DNA of 64,000 bases from Hyphomicrobiales bacterium. Lineage in GTDB: Bacteria > Pseudomonadota > Alphaproteobacteria > Rhizobiales > Rhizobiaceae. Made by a program: the position numbers and the translations under genes. The stretch spans positions 122,023 through 186,022 of the forward strand of contig UCNG01000003.1 in the NCBI GenBank assembly GCA_900473915.1. Direction: 5' to 3'. This document shows positions 46,386 to 54,588 of the stretch, one piece after another; the stretch's first letter is position 1, and each line of letters begins with the position of its first letter. The notes under the pieces are model-generated. The model did not search any database. It saw only the letters and a list, made by a program, of their open reading frames with translations, and was not told where the DNA came from.

Positions 46386-48125
46386 ATGCGGGGTTTTGTA
46401 TCGCGTTTTCTGCGGGCGCGGGGCGGCAATCTGGCGACGATGGCGGCGCTGGTCTCTCCGCTGTTCCTGGCGGTGGCGGCATTTTGCGTGGACACGAGTT
46501 CACTGTTTCTGGAGCGGCGCCAGTTGCAGAACATGGCCGATCTTGCGGCCGTCGCCGGTGCTTCCTCTCTTTCGCAGGCCGATGATGCGGTGCTGCGGCA
46601 ATTGCGGGCAAATGGCGTCGATCCGGTGCTGATGAGCGGCAGCTACGACCCGTCCGTTGTCGACGGAAAGACCGACGACAAAACGCGGGTCTGGGTGGAG
46701 AAGGGCAACTATTTTCCCGACAAGAACCGCGCGGTGGAAAACCGTTTCGTGGCGGGCGGTGCAAACCCGGATGCGGTTCGCGTTCGGCTGGCGCGCCCCG
46801 GCAATCTCTATTTCGGCCAGTCCTTCATCGACCGGCCCGCGCTCGGCGCAACCGGCATGGCCGCGACGAAGGCAGAGGCGGCATTTTCGATCGGTTCGCG
46901 ATTGTTGAGCCTGAACACCGACCAGAGCGTGCTGAATGGCCTTCTGGGTGGGCTTCTGGGAACCTCCCTCAACCTGAAGCTTGTTGACTACAATGCCCTG
47001 GCTGCGACCGATATCAACCTTCTCGGCTTTCTGGACAAGCTTGCTCCCAAAGTAGGGCTGACGGCTGGTACCTATGAGCAGTTGTTGAATACGGATGTTT
47101 CAGTCGGCATGTTGGCGACTGTGCTGGCCGAGGTGGTGACGAACAATCCGACAGCCAAAGCAGCACTCGGTATTCTGGGCAAGGATGCGGCAGCCCTTGC
47201 TGCGAAACTGCCGGTGGGAAAATTGCTCGGGCTTGGGTCGTTGGCAAACGCTTCGATAGGTTCCGGTTCGGGATACAACATAACCGCCAATGTTCTGCAG
47301 ATGGTTTCGGCTGCTGTCATGATTGGAGGCAAGCACCAAGTCGACATTGGGTCGGGATTGAATGTCCCGGGATTACTAGGTGTTACCTTGGAAGTGCTGG
47401 TGGGAGAACCGCCGCTGAACACTCCTTTTTTCCGTGTTGGCGCGGCAGGTTCTTTCGTTCGTACCGCGCAGGTTCGATTGAAACTTGGTATCCGTGTGGG
47501 TGGCGAGTCGGGCAGCCCGTTGATCGGGGTTAAACTTCTTGATCTCAATCTTCCCCTTGCAATCGATATTGCCTCGGCCGAGGGAGAACTCAAGAGCATA
47601 AGCTGTCCAGCAGGCCCGACGAGCGCCAATGTCGCGATTGCAGCGAAACCCGGTATTGCCGGTATCTATCTCGGAGAAATCAGCTCCTTTCAAGACTTGA
47701 ACCGGAAGCCCACCGTGAGCCGAACGAAGATAGCAAATGCAAAGCTATATCTCTTGGGCGTTCCCATTGATCTTATCGATCTTGAAGCGAAAGCTGAAGT
47801 GAAACTGGGGGAAAAGACGACTTCCCTGTCATTCATTTACAGCGATATACAGAATAAAAAGATCAAGACCGCTTATTCAAGTAATCTGGTTTCCTCTCTG
47901 TCGAGTTCTCTTCTGAAGAACATGGAGATAGATCTTAATCTGCTGGGAATAATCAAGCTGCCGCTGGGTGACGTGGTGGGACTGGTGGGGGTCTTGCTGA
48001 CCCCGGTAGCGCCTCTGATCGACAACCTTGTTTTCGGAGTTCTCGACTTGCTCGGTGTAAAACTGGGGGAGGCCGACGTTCAGGTCACCGGTGTCCTCTG
48101 CCAGCGCGCCGTTCTTACACAGTGA
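46386..48125 (+). CDS. TadG-like large pilus/adhesion-associated protein
   Basis: A 579-residue protein whose N terminus (RGGNLATMAALVSPLFLAVA, then FCVDTSSLFLERRQLQNMAD) is the TadG/TadE-type membrane anchor seen in Tad pilus minor proteins. The long C-terminal region (about 130-579) has alternating hydrophobic stretches, many Leu-Gly motifs (NGLLGGLLGTSLNLKLVD) and two late cysteines; it does not match a domain I know. The gene follows the TadE-like gene by 20 bp. The rest of the Tad machinery must be encoded elsewhere. Confidence 0.72.
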   Translation: MRGFVSRFLRARGGNLATMAALVSPLFLAVAAFCVDTSSLFLERRQLQNMADLAAVAGASSLSQADDAVLRQLRANGVDPVLMSGSYDPSVVDGKTDDKTRVWVEKGNYFPDKNRAVENRFVAGGANPDAVRVRLARPGNLYFGQSFIDRPALGATGMAATKAEAAFSIGSRLLSLNTDQSVLNGLLGGLLGTSLNLKLVDYNALAATDINLLGFLDKLAPKVGLTAGTYEQLLNTDVSVGMLATVLAEVVTNNPTAKAALGILGKDAAALAAKLPVGKLLGLGSLANASIGSGSGYNITANVLQMVSAAVMIGGKHQVDIGSGLNVPGLLGVTLEVLVGEPPLNTPFFRVGAAGSFVRTAQVRLKLGIRVGGESGSPLIGVKLLDLNLPLAIDIASAEGELKSISCPAGPTSANVAIAAKPGIAGIYLGEISSFQDLNRKPTVSRTKIANAKLYLLGVPIDLIDLEAKAEVKLGEKTTSLSFIYSDIQNKKIKTAYSSNLVSSLSSSLLKNMEIDLNLLGIIKLPLGDVVGLVGVLLTPVAPLIDNLVFGVLDLLGVKLGEADVQVTGVLCQRAVLTQ

Positions 48126-48139
48126 GAAAAACCGCAATA

Positions 48140-48163
48140 AAAAGCCCGGAGAACCGGGCTTTT
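48140..48163. terminator. Bidirectional terminator between tadG-like and dut
   Basis: AAAAGCCCGG pairs with CCGGGCTTTT around AGAA, between convergent genes. Confidence 0.88.
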
Positions 48164-48178
48164 CCTGCGATATGGGGC

Positions 48179-48652
48179 TTATGCCGTGCCGGTCGAACCG
48201 AAGCCGCCGGCGCCGCGCGCCGTATCGGTCACTTCCGCGCGCTCTTCAATCTTCGGCCGGACGACCGGCGCGAAGACGGCCTGTGCAATGCGCATGCCGC
48301 GTTCGATGCGGAAATCGTCGTCGCCGAGATTGATAAGCAGCACCTTCACCTCGCCACGATAGTCGGAATCGATGGTGCCGGGCGTATTGAGGCAGGTGAT
48401 GCCGTTCTTGAAGGCAAGGCCGGAGCGCGGGCGAATCTGCACCTCGAAGCCTGCCGGAATCTCGAAGATCAATCCGGTCGGGACCAGTGTACGGCGCCCC
48501 GGCAGGAGAACGATCTGGCGGTCTTCGGCAACGGCTGCACGCAAGTCCATGCCTGCCGAGCCGGACGTCTCATAGGCCGGTAGTTCAAGGCCCTTGGCAT
48601 GTTCGAGGCGGATGATGCCGAGCGTTGGCGCGGAAGAGGATGCTGCGGTCAT
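48179..48652 (-). CDS. dut: Deoxyuridine 5'-triphosphate nucleotidohydrolase (dUTPase)
   Basis: Trimeric dUTPase that hydrolyses dUTP to dUMP and PPi, keeping uracil out of DNA. The 157-residue product has all five motifs: [39 protein letters not shown] and the C-terminal [10 protein letters not shown] that closes over the active site. Length is normal. It is convergent with the tadG-like gene. Confidence 0.96.
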   Translation of the reverse strand: MTAASSSAPTLGIIRLEHAKGLELPAYETSGSAGMDLRAAVAEDRQIVLLPGRRTLVPTGLIFEIPAGFEVQIRPRSGLAFKNGITCLNTPGTIDSDYRGEVKVLLINLGDDDFRIERGMRIAQAVFAPVVRPKIEERAEVTDTARGAGGFGSTGTA

Positions 48653-48694
48653 GAGGGAGCCTTTCCTGCGAGTTCAGTTGGCCTGCGAGAGACA

Positions 48695-48750
48695 TTGTTT
48701 TCTCGCGCATCTGTCTGAAAAACGTTTACACTTTTCCGGATGCGCTCAAA
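48695..48750. repeat. RIME-like repeat fragment
   Basis: TTTTCTCGCGCATCTGTCTG, then AAAAACGTTTACACTTTTCC and GGATGCGCTC, related to the end of the copy at 22539. It lies in the dut upstream gap. Confidence 0.55.
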
Positions 48751-48878
48751 CTGGCGACGCTCATACGTGAAAACCAAAGAAAGGTGTACCGCCTATTTGG
48801 CGTTTTGCAATGATAGTACGGCACAGGGTCATGCAATTTGCACCGGGAATAGTGCGCGAGGGATGAAAAGCGGCTGAT

Positions 48879-48918
48879 GGAACAAATCCATTCTTCGTCT
48901 GTTGGACCTTGTGTCCAA
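48879..48918 (+). promoter_or_regulatory. Possible promoter and palindrome before the copper-storage-like gene
   Basis: GGAAC (48879-48883), 16 bases, TGTT (48900-48903) is a one-mismatch EcfG-type promoter. The inverted repeat TTGGAC/GTCCAA (48902-48907, 48913-48918) overlaps it and may be an operator of a metal regulator. Both are weak calls. Confidence 0.3.
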
Positions 48919-48935
48919 GGATAAGGATTTGAAAA

Positions 48936-49265
48936 ATGCCGAGCCCGGAAATGACCAGATGTATCGACGCCTGTCTCGATTGCTATCGTATTTGCCTCGA
49001 CACGGCCTCCAACCACTGCCTTGAAGAAGGCGGGGCGCATGTCGAACCGAAACATTACCGTATCATGCTGGCCTGTGTGGAAAGCTGCCGGACGGCAGCG
49101 CACATAATGCTGCTCAACACGCCCCTTCATCGGGAAAGCTGCGGGGCATGCGCGAAGATTTGCGAAGCCTGTGCCCAATCCTGCCGGGAGGTCGGCGGCA
49201 TGGAAAAATGCGTCGAAGCATGCGAGCAGTGTGCGGCGCTGTGCCACGAAATGGCTGGCCATTAA
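48936..49265 (+). CDS. Cys-rich four-helix copper-storage-like protein (DUF326/Csp)
   Basis: A 109-residue protein with 16 cysteines in repeated CxxxC and CxxC spacing on helices: CIDACLDCYRIC, CGACAKICEACAQSC and CVEACEQCAALC. This is the pattern of copper storage proteins (Csp), which line a four-helix bundle with thiolates binding many Cu(I) ions. No signal peptide is present, so it is probably the cytosolic type that buffers copper. The start follows AAGGAT. It is convergent with the Lrp gene. Confidence 0.86.
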   Translation: MPSPEMTRCIDACLDCYRICLDTASNHCLEEGGAHVEPKHYRIMLACVESCRTAAHIMLLNTPLHRESCGACAKICEACAQSCREVGGMEKCVEACEQCAALCHEMAGH

Positions 49266-49281
49266 TCTCACGCACGCGCCG

Positions 49282-49749
49282 CTATTCCTTCAGCGGCACG
49301 GCAGTCGTTTCCTTGATCTCTTCCATCACGAAAGAGGCCGAAACGTCCGAGAGCGGTACGCTGGCAATCAGCCGCTGGTAAAGGCGGTCATAGGCCTTGA
49401 CGTCGGAAACGCGGGCTTTCAGCACATAATCCAGATCGCCGGTCATGCGATAAACGCCGACGATTTCCGGAAAGCGCGCCATGGCGCTGCGAAACTTGCC
49501 AAGCCAGTCGGGATCGTGGCTCGACGTGCGCACGAGGATGAAGACGGAAAGGCCGCATCCGGCAAGTTCCGCGTCGACCAGGGCGACGCGGCCCTTGATG
49601 ATCCCTTCGTCTTCCATGCGCTTCACGCGTCGCCAGCAGGCGTTGCGCGAGAGATTGACCCTTTCGGACAGGGAATCGACCGACAGGGTGCCGTCACTTT
49701 GCAGCTCGGCAAGAATTTTCCGGTCCATATCATCCATATTTGCGCTCAT
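49282..49749 (-). CDS. Lrp/AsnC-family transcriptional regulator
   Basis: A 155-residue regulator with the helix-turn-helix (DMDRKILAELQSDGTLSVDSL and NLSRNACWRRVKRMEDEGII) and a C-terminal RAM/ACT-like sensor domain (VYRMTGDLDYVLKARVSDVK). Lrp-family proteins respond to amino acids and often control neighbouring transport or metabolism genes. The start at 49749 gives MSANMDDMDRK; slightly shorter starts are possible. The target is unclear because neighbours on both sides are unrelated. Confidence 0.9.
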   Translation of the reverse strand: MSANMDDMDRKILAELQSDGTLSVDSLSERVNLSRNACWRRVKRMEDEGIIKGRVALVDAELAGCGLSVFILVRTSSHDPDWLGKFRSAMARFPEIVGVYRMTGDLDYVLKARVSDVKAYDRLYQRLIASVPLSDVSASFVMEEIKETTAVPLKE

Positions 49750-49892
49750 TGTGGGATGATTGTCCCAACATTGAGCTGAATGCAAGGATAATTTGAGATT
49801 TCATCTCCGCGGGTTTTGTTAAAATGATTTTTCAGAAAGATGCTTCTGCGTCCGATAAACGGGAACGATTTGCTCAATATGGGAGTTTTTTG

Positions 49893-50108
49893 ATGACGAC
49901 ACGTATTACCCGCCTCTTCACCGACCATCCTTCTTCGGTCGATGAAACCTATTTTGAGCATATGCTTTTTGCATCACGTTTTTCGGCAAAATTGCTTGGA
50001 GCGGCGCTTGCCGCGCTGATCCATGCAATTTTGCCATTTTTATTCGAGAAGACGGCGAGCACGATCGTTCGCCAGCTTTATGAGCGGACGCATAACCGGG
50101 GCCGGTAA
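49893..50108 (+). CDS. Small DUF6356-like membrane protein
   Basis: A 71-residue protein: TRITRLFTDHPSSVDETYFE, then HMLFASRFSAKLLGAALAAL and IHAILPFLFEKTAST, with one hydrophobic helix (about 30-52). It resembles the short DUF6356 proteins of alphaproteobacteria, which have no known function. The start at 49893 has GGAG upstream. It lies 14 bp before the glutamine amidotransferase gene, so the two are probably co-transcribed. Confidence 0.72.
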   Translation: MTTRITRLFTDHPSSVDETYFEHMLFASRFSAKLLGAALAALIHAILPFLFEKTASTIVRQLYERTHNRGR

Positions 50109-50122
50109 AAGCCGGATCAAAA

Positions 50123-50935
50123 ATGTGTCGTTGGGCCGCCTATCTCGGACCTGAAACCTATCTGGAAGACATCATATCGTCTCCCTGCCATTCGCTCGTG
50201 GCGCAAAGCCACGATGCGCATGAAGCCAAAACGCGCACCAATGGCGACGGGTTCGGCGTTGCCTGGTATGGGCATCGCGATGAGCCGGGCCTCTATCGGG
50301 ACATACTTCCCGCATGGTCGGACCAGAACCTCCGCAGTCTGGCGCGGCAGATACGCTCGCGCCTATTTCTCGCGCATGTGCGCGCCTCCACCGGCGGGCT
50401 TACCAGCCGTTCCAACTGCCATCCCTTCGTTTCCGGTCGCTGGAGCTTCATGCATAACGGCCAGATCGGTCATTTCGACCGGCTGCGCCGCAGGCTGGAA
50501 AGCCATTTGAGCGATGCGATCTATGGCCAGAAACACGGCGCAACCGATTCGGAACTGATTTTTCTGCTGCTGCTGGAATTTGGTCTCGACAGTGATCCGG
50601 TTCTGGCGATGAAGCGCATGGTGGCAACGGTTGTCGAAGAAGCGGTTTGCGCCAGCGTGCCGCCATTTCTGCGGCTGACAGCCGCCTTCTCCGACGGAGA
50701 CCAGCTTTACGCGATCCGCTATGCGACCGATGCCTTCGCGCCGACGCTTTATACGGCGACGCTGGGCGGGTCCTCGGGCATATGCGTGGTGTCGGAGCCG
50801 CTGGACGGCGAATCGGCCAACTGGATGGCCGTTCCCGCCAACAGTTTCGTCACCGTCTCGCGGCGGGGACGCATCGCTATCGAGACTTTCGAGGAACCGG
50901 TATCGCGCCCGCAGGAAGCTGTCGTGCGGGCGTGA
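50123..50935 (+). CDS. Class II glutamine amidotransferase (YafJ/EgtC-like)
   Basis: A 270-residue Ntn-type amidotransferase; the catalytic Cys is residue 2 (MCRWAAYLG), exposed when Met is removed. Further signatures are DGFGVAWYG, ARASTGGLTSRSNCHPF-like text (FLAHVRASTG, NCHPFVSGRWSFMHNGQIG) and the late TDSELIF. It releases ammonia or hydrolyses gamma-glutamyl compounds; relatives include EgtC of ergothioneine synthesis. No egt genes are nearby, so the substrate is open. It is convergent with mbfA. Confidence 0.88.
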   Translation: MCRWAAYLGPETYLEDIISSPCHSLVAQSHDAHEAKTRTNGDGFGVAWYGHRDEPGLYRDILPAWSDQNLRSLARQIRSRLFLAHVRASTGGLTSRSNCHPFVSGRWSFMHNGQIGHFDRLRRRLESHLSDAIYGQKHGATDSELIFLLLLEFGLDSDPVLAMKRMVATVVEEAVCASVPPFLRLTAAFSDGDQLYAIRYATDAFAPTLYTATLGGSSGICVVSEPLDGESANWMAVPANSFVTVSRRGRIAIETFEEPVSRPQEAVVRA

Positions 50936-50953
50936 ATTTGAAGCGAAGCGGTG

Positions 50954-51937
50954 TCAGGCGCTGCCGATCAATATGCCTGCCGCCAGAACCAGCCCGCCGC
51001 CAAGCACCACCTGTAGCACCGAACGGAAAAACGGGGTTTCCATATAACGGTTCTGGATGAAGGCGATGGCCCAGAGTTCGAAGAAGACCAGGATCGCGGC
51101 GATGCTGGTTGCCGTCCAGAAATCCTGGATCAGATAGGGCAGGGTGTGGCCGAGACCGCCCAGCGTCGTCATGATGCCGCAGGACAGGCCGCGCTTGACC
51201 GGCGATCCGCGGCCCGACAGCTTGCCGTCATCGTGGATTGCTTCGGTGAAACCCATCGAGATACCGGCGCCGACCGAGGCGGACAGGCCGACCAGAAAGG
51301 TCTGCCATGTATCCTGTGTCGCGAAGGCGGCGGCGAAGATCGGGGCAAGCGTTGAGACAGAGCCGTCCATCAGGCCGGCAAGGCCGGGCTGGACATAGGT
51401 GAGGATGAATTGCTTGCGCTCCAGCGCGCGTTCCTCATCCTGCACGTGGTTCGGGGTCAGCGTATTTTCCAGCGATTCGGCTTTTGCTTCGTGCTGCTTT
51501 TCCTGCTGGGCGAGATCGCCCAACAGCTTGCGCGTGTCGGCATCGCTGACGCGCTTTGCGGCCTCGATATAGAACCGATACGCCTGTTCTTCCATTTCCG
51601 ATGCGGCTTCGCGCACCTTGTCGATGCCAAGCGGACGCACCAGCCAGTCCGGCTTGCGGTCGTAATAACCGCTGACATGCTCGCGGCGGATCAGCGGAAT
51701 CCGGTCGCCGAAGCGGGCCTTGTGCCGTTCGATCAGCGCATCGCGGTGGCCGTGTTCTTCCGCCGCCATCTGCTCGAAGATTTTCGCCGATTGCGGGAAT
51801 TCATCGCGCAGGCCATCGGCGTAGGCGAGATAGATGCGCGCGTCATCCTCCTCGGAGGATATGGCAAGGGCCAGGATTTCCTGTTCGGAAAGCGAATCGA
51901 ATGGGCGGCGGTCGTTGCGGAAGAATCGGCTCAACAT
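50954..51937 (-). CDS. mbfA: MbfA, membrane-bound ferritin / iron exporter
   Basis: Exports or sequesters iron and protects against iron and peroxide stress in rhizobia and Agrobacterium. The 327-residue protein has an N-terminal ferritin-like domain with metal-site motifs (EEDDARIYLAYADGL, MAAEEHGHRDALIER, and EEQAYRFYIEAAKRV with QQEKQHEAKAESLE) joined to a C-terminal VIT1/CCC1-like membrane domain with about five helices. An Irr-type box lies 18 bp upstream of its start, matching known Irr control of mbfA. Confidence 0.93.
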   Translation of the reverse strand: MLSRFFRNDRRPFDSLSEQEILALAISSEEDDARIYLAYADGLRDEFPQSAKIFEQMAAEEHGHRDALIERHKARFGDRIPLIRREHVSGYYDRKPDWLVRPLGIDKVREAASEMEEQAYRFYIEAAKRVSDADTRKLLGDLAQQEKQHEAKAESLENTLTPNHVQDEERALERKQFILTYVQPGLAGLMDGSVSTLAPIFAAAFATQDTWQTFLVGLSASVGAGISMGFTEAIHDDGKLSGRGSPVKRGLSCGIMTTLGGLGHTLPYLIQDFWTATSIAAILVFFELWAIAFIQNRYMETPFFRSVLQVVLGGGLVLAAGILIGSA

Positions 51938-51954
51938 TTATCAAATCCATTAGT

Positions 51955-51969
51955 TTAGAATAATTCTAA
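51955..51969 (-). promoter_or_regulatory. Irr-type iron control element upstream of mbfA
   Basis: TTAGAATAATTCTAA, a perfect palindrome around one A, matching the ICE/Irr-box form (TTAGAA-N3-TTCTAA). It is 18 bp before the mbfA start, placed to block transcription. Confidence 0.78.
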
Positions 51970-52181
51970 GATATGCTTTGACGCCCGGAAGTCAAGTCTT
52001 GCAGAACTGGCGCATTTGGCGCATTAAAACGCACCCCAAAAGATTGGGGAATGCAGACAAACGACTGGAGCGCCGTGCCCCCGGCGGGATGCAAGGGGCG
52101 CTCTGCACATCTAAACCACGCATCGCGCTTTCCGAAAATCGACGATGATTTGCGGCCGATGCGATAGAAAGAATCGGATCG

Positions 52182-53534
52182 ATGGCATCGACGAATCTCC
52201 ACGCAAATAATAGTCCGCGTCCGCTCAACCGGCAGGATTTCCGCACGCTCGGCCTGTCGGCCCTTGGCGGCGCGCTGGAGTTTTATGATTTCATCATCTT
52301 CGTGTTCTTTGCGAGCGTCATCGGCCATCTGTTTTTCCCGCCGGATATGCCGGACTGGCTGGTGACGATCCAGACTTTCGGCATCTTTGCGGCGGGCTAT
52401 CTGGTGCGTCCGGTGGGCGGCATCGTGCTGGCGCATTTCGGCGACAAGTTCGGGCGCAAGCGCGTCTTCGCCTTCTCCGTCTTTCTCATGTCCATCTCGA
52501 CGCTGGCCATGGCCTGCCTGCCAACCTATGCGACGCTGGGTGTCGGCGCGCCGGTCCTGCTGATTGTCTTCCGCATGTTGCAGGGGGCTGCCATTGGCGG
52601 CGAGGTTCCGGGCGCGTGGACCTTTGTGGCCGAACACGTTCCGGCCAACCGGGTCGGCATGGCGTGCGGCTTTCTTTGCTCGGGCCTGACACTCGGCATC
52701 ATGATCGGCTCGCTGATCGCGACTGCCATCAACTGGATTTTCACGCCGGAAGAATTGTCTGCCTATGCGTGGCGCATTCCGTTCTTCATCGGCGGCATAT
52801 TTGGCCTGCTCGCCGTTTATCTGCGCCGCTGGCTGGTGGAAACGCCGATCTTCACCGAAATGAAGAACAGCCATCTGCTGAAGGACAAGCTGCCGCTCGG
52901 CACGGTGCTGCGCAACCACATGCACGGCGTCGTCATTTCCGTGCTGCTGACATGGATATTGTCGGCAGGCATCGTCGTCACCACGCTGATGACGGCGACC
53001 TTCCTGCAGAAGCTCTACGGCTACACGCCGCTGCAATCGCTTGCTGCGACAAGCTTCGGGACGCTGTTCCTGATGTTCGGCACGGTTGCCGCAGGCGCCA
53101 TCGTGGACCGCATCGGCAGCGGGCGCTTCTTTGCCGTTGCCGGCATTTTCTTCGGTGTTGCGACCTTCGTGTTCTACACTTATGCGGCGGTTTCCTTGCC
53201 CATCCTCTTCACGCTTTATGCGGTGATGGGGCTTTCGGTCGGCATGGTCGGCGCGGTGCCTTACGTGATGGTACGCGCTTTTCCGGCCCCGGTGCGCTTC
53301 TCCGGCCTGTCGTTTTCCTACAATGTTTCCTACGCGGTTTTTGGCGGGCTGACGCCGGTGATCGTGACCTCGTTTCTGGCGGTCAATCCGATGGCCCATG
53401 CGTGGTATCTGGTATTCATCGCCGCGCTGACCTGCGGGCTTGGCCTTTACCTGATGGCCCGCAGCGACCAGCTCGAAGGCGAGATCGGCCTGACGGCACT
53501 ACCGACCGGAACCGCGGTTCCACAGGCAAACTGA
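52182..53534 (+). CDS. MFS transporter, metabolite:H+ symporter (MHS) family
   Basis: A 450-residue 12-helix symporter. The MHS signature GALEFYDFIIFVFFASVIG opens the first helix, FGDKFGRKRVFAFSVFLM is MFS motif A, and RMLQGAAIGGEVPGAWTFVA is the MHS motif. The family imports carboxylates, such as proline/betaine (ProP), citrate or shikimate; the substrate here is not certain. It is divergent from mbfA and ends 36 bp before the convergent acetyltransferase gene. The ATG at 52182 is the earliest plausible start. Confidence 0.9.
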   Translation: MASTNLHANNSPRPLNRQDFRTLGLSALGGALEFYDFIIFVFFASVIGHLFFPPDMPDWLVTIQTFGIFAAGYLVRPVGGIVLAHFGDKFGRKRVFAFSVFLMSISTLAMACLPTYATLGVGAPVLLIVFRMLQGAAIGGEVPGAWTFVAEHVPANRVGMACGFLCSGLTLGIMIGSLIATAINWIFTPEELSAYAWRIPFFIGGIFGLLAVYLRRWLVETPIFTEMKNSHLLKDKLPLGTVLRNHMHGVVISVLLTWILSAGIVVTTLMTATFLQKLYGYTPLQSLAATSFGTLFLMFGTVAAGAIVDRIGSGRFFAVAGIFFGVATFVFYTYAAVSLPILFTLYAVMGLSVGMVGAVPYVMVRAFPAPVRFSGLSFSYNVSYAVFGGLTPVIVTSFLAVNPMAHAWYLVFIAALTCGLGLYLMARSDQLEGEIGLTALPTGTAVPQAN

Positions 53535-53570
53535 TGAAAATGGCCGCGAAAGCGGCTCTTCTCATATCGA

Positions 53571-54065
53571 TCAGAGAATCTTCTGCATGAAGGTGAGATC
53601 GAGCCAGCGCCCGAATTTCTGGCCGACTTGCTTCAAGGTGCCGCAATCCTCAAAACCCTGCGATTGATGCAGCGCGATGGAGGCAGCATTGCCAGCTTCG
53701 ATGCCGGCAATCAGCACATGTACCTGGCGTTCGCGTGCTTCCTCCACCAGCTCGGCCAGAAGGGCGCGCCCGATGCCGCCGCCGCGCGCATCGCTCGCCA
53801 CATAGATCGAAAGCTCGGAGGAATGGCGGAACCCCTCGAACGGGCGGAAGGGGCCATAGCTCGCATATCCCTGTACAGCGCCGTCACGCTCGGCAACCAG
53901 CACCGGAAAGCCGTCGCGGTTTCGGGCTTTCAGCCACTGGCGGCGGTTCTCCAAATCGACGAGCGTTTCGTTCCAGATGGCAAGCGTGTTCTCCACCGCG
54001 TCATTATAGATGGCGAGCAGGGCAGGAAGATCGGCTTCCGTCGCGTGGCGGATGAGGAGGGTCAT
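53571..54065 (-). CDS. GNAT acetyltransferase, phosphinothricin-type
   Basis: A 164-residue acetyltransferase of the Pat/YncA type (IYNDAVENTLAIWNETLVDL, then YVASDARGGGIGRALLAELV with the acetyl-CoA loop GGGIGRA, and SQGFEDCGTLKQVGQKFGRW). Members acetylate methionine sulfoximine or phosphinothricin-like compounds and related amines. The start at 54065 lies within the stop of the upstream acetyltransferase gene (ATGA overlap), so it is the last gene of the XRE-cupin/GNAT/GNAT operon. The exact substrate is unknown. Confidence 0.88.
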   Translation of the reverse strand: MTLLIRHATEADLPALLAIYNDAVENTLAIWNETLVDLENRRQWLKARNRDGFPVLVAERDGAVQGYASYGPFRPFEGFRHSSELSIYVASDARGGGIGRALLAELVEEARERQVHVLIAGIEAGNAASIALHQSQGFEDCGTLKQVGQKFGRWLDLTFMQKIL

Positions 54066-54577
54066 TGCGAGAGGCCTTTGTAAAAGAGCGTGGTGGCACA
54101 GGAGCTGCCATCGGGAAAGAGCGCATAATTGGGAATGGTGCCGACACGTTGCCACCCGAAATGCGTATAGATCGCTTCGGCGGGACTTCCGCTGGCGGTA
54201 TCGAGGCAGATCAGCGTTTTGCCATGCATGCGGGCCTGCGCTTCCGCCGCATCCATCAGCTTGCGCGCGAGACCGAGGCCACGCGCCTTGCGGTGGATGA
54301 GCAGTTTTTTCAGGTCGGCGCGATGCGGCTGATTGGGCATTTGGGCGAGGCCAAGCTGCACCGTTCCGACGATTTCGCCGTCATGTTCGGCAACGAGAAG
54401 CAGCGTGTCGCCGCTCTCGATTTCATGGGCAATGCGGGTCCAGTAAGGGGGGAAATCCTGCGGTTCGCATGGCGCCATAAAGCCGACCGATGCGCCACCC
54501 ATGACGCAGTCGGCCAGAATTTCGGCAAGCGCGGGAATGGTGCGCCTCGCTTCTTCGGCATCAAGAATGTGAATCAT
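54062..54577 (-). CDS. GNAT-family acetyltransferase
   Basis: A 171-residue acetyltransferase with GTVQLGLAQMPNQPHRADLK, then KLLIHRKARGLGLARKLMDA (acetyl-CoA loop RKARGLGLA) and YTHFGWQRVGTIPNYALFPD near the end. It belongs to the branch often found with small-molecule detoxification genes. The start at 54577 is 12 bp after the XRE-cupin stop, giving one operon. The frame upstream (to 54688) is a shadow of the regulator gene. The substrate is unknown. Confidence 0.87.
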   Translation of the reverse strand: MIHILDAEEARRTIPALAEILADCVMGGASVGFMAPCEPQDFPPYWTRIAHEIESGDTLLLVAEHDGEIVGTVQLGLAQMPNQPHRADLKKLLIHRKARGLGLARKLMDAAEAQARMHGKTLICLDTASGSPAEAIYTHFGWQRVGTIPNYALFPDGSSCATTLFYKGLSQ

Positions 54578-54588
54578 CGGTCTGTCTT

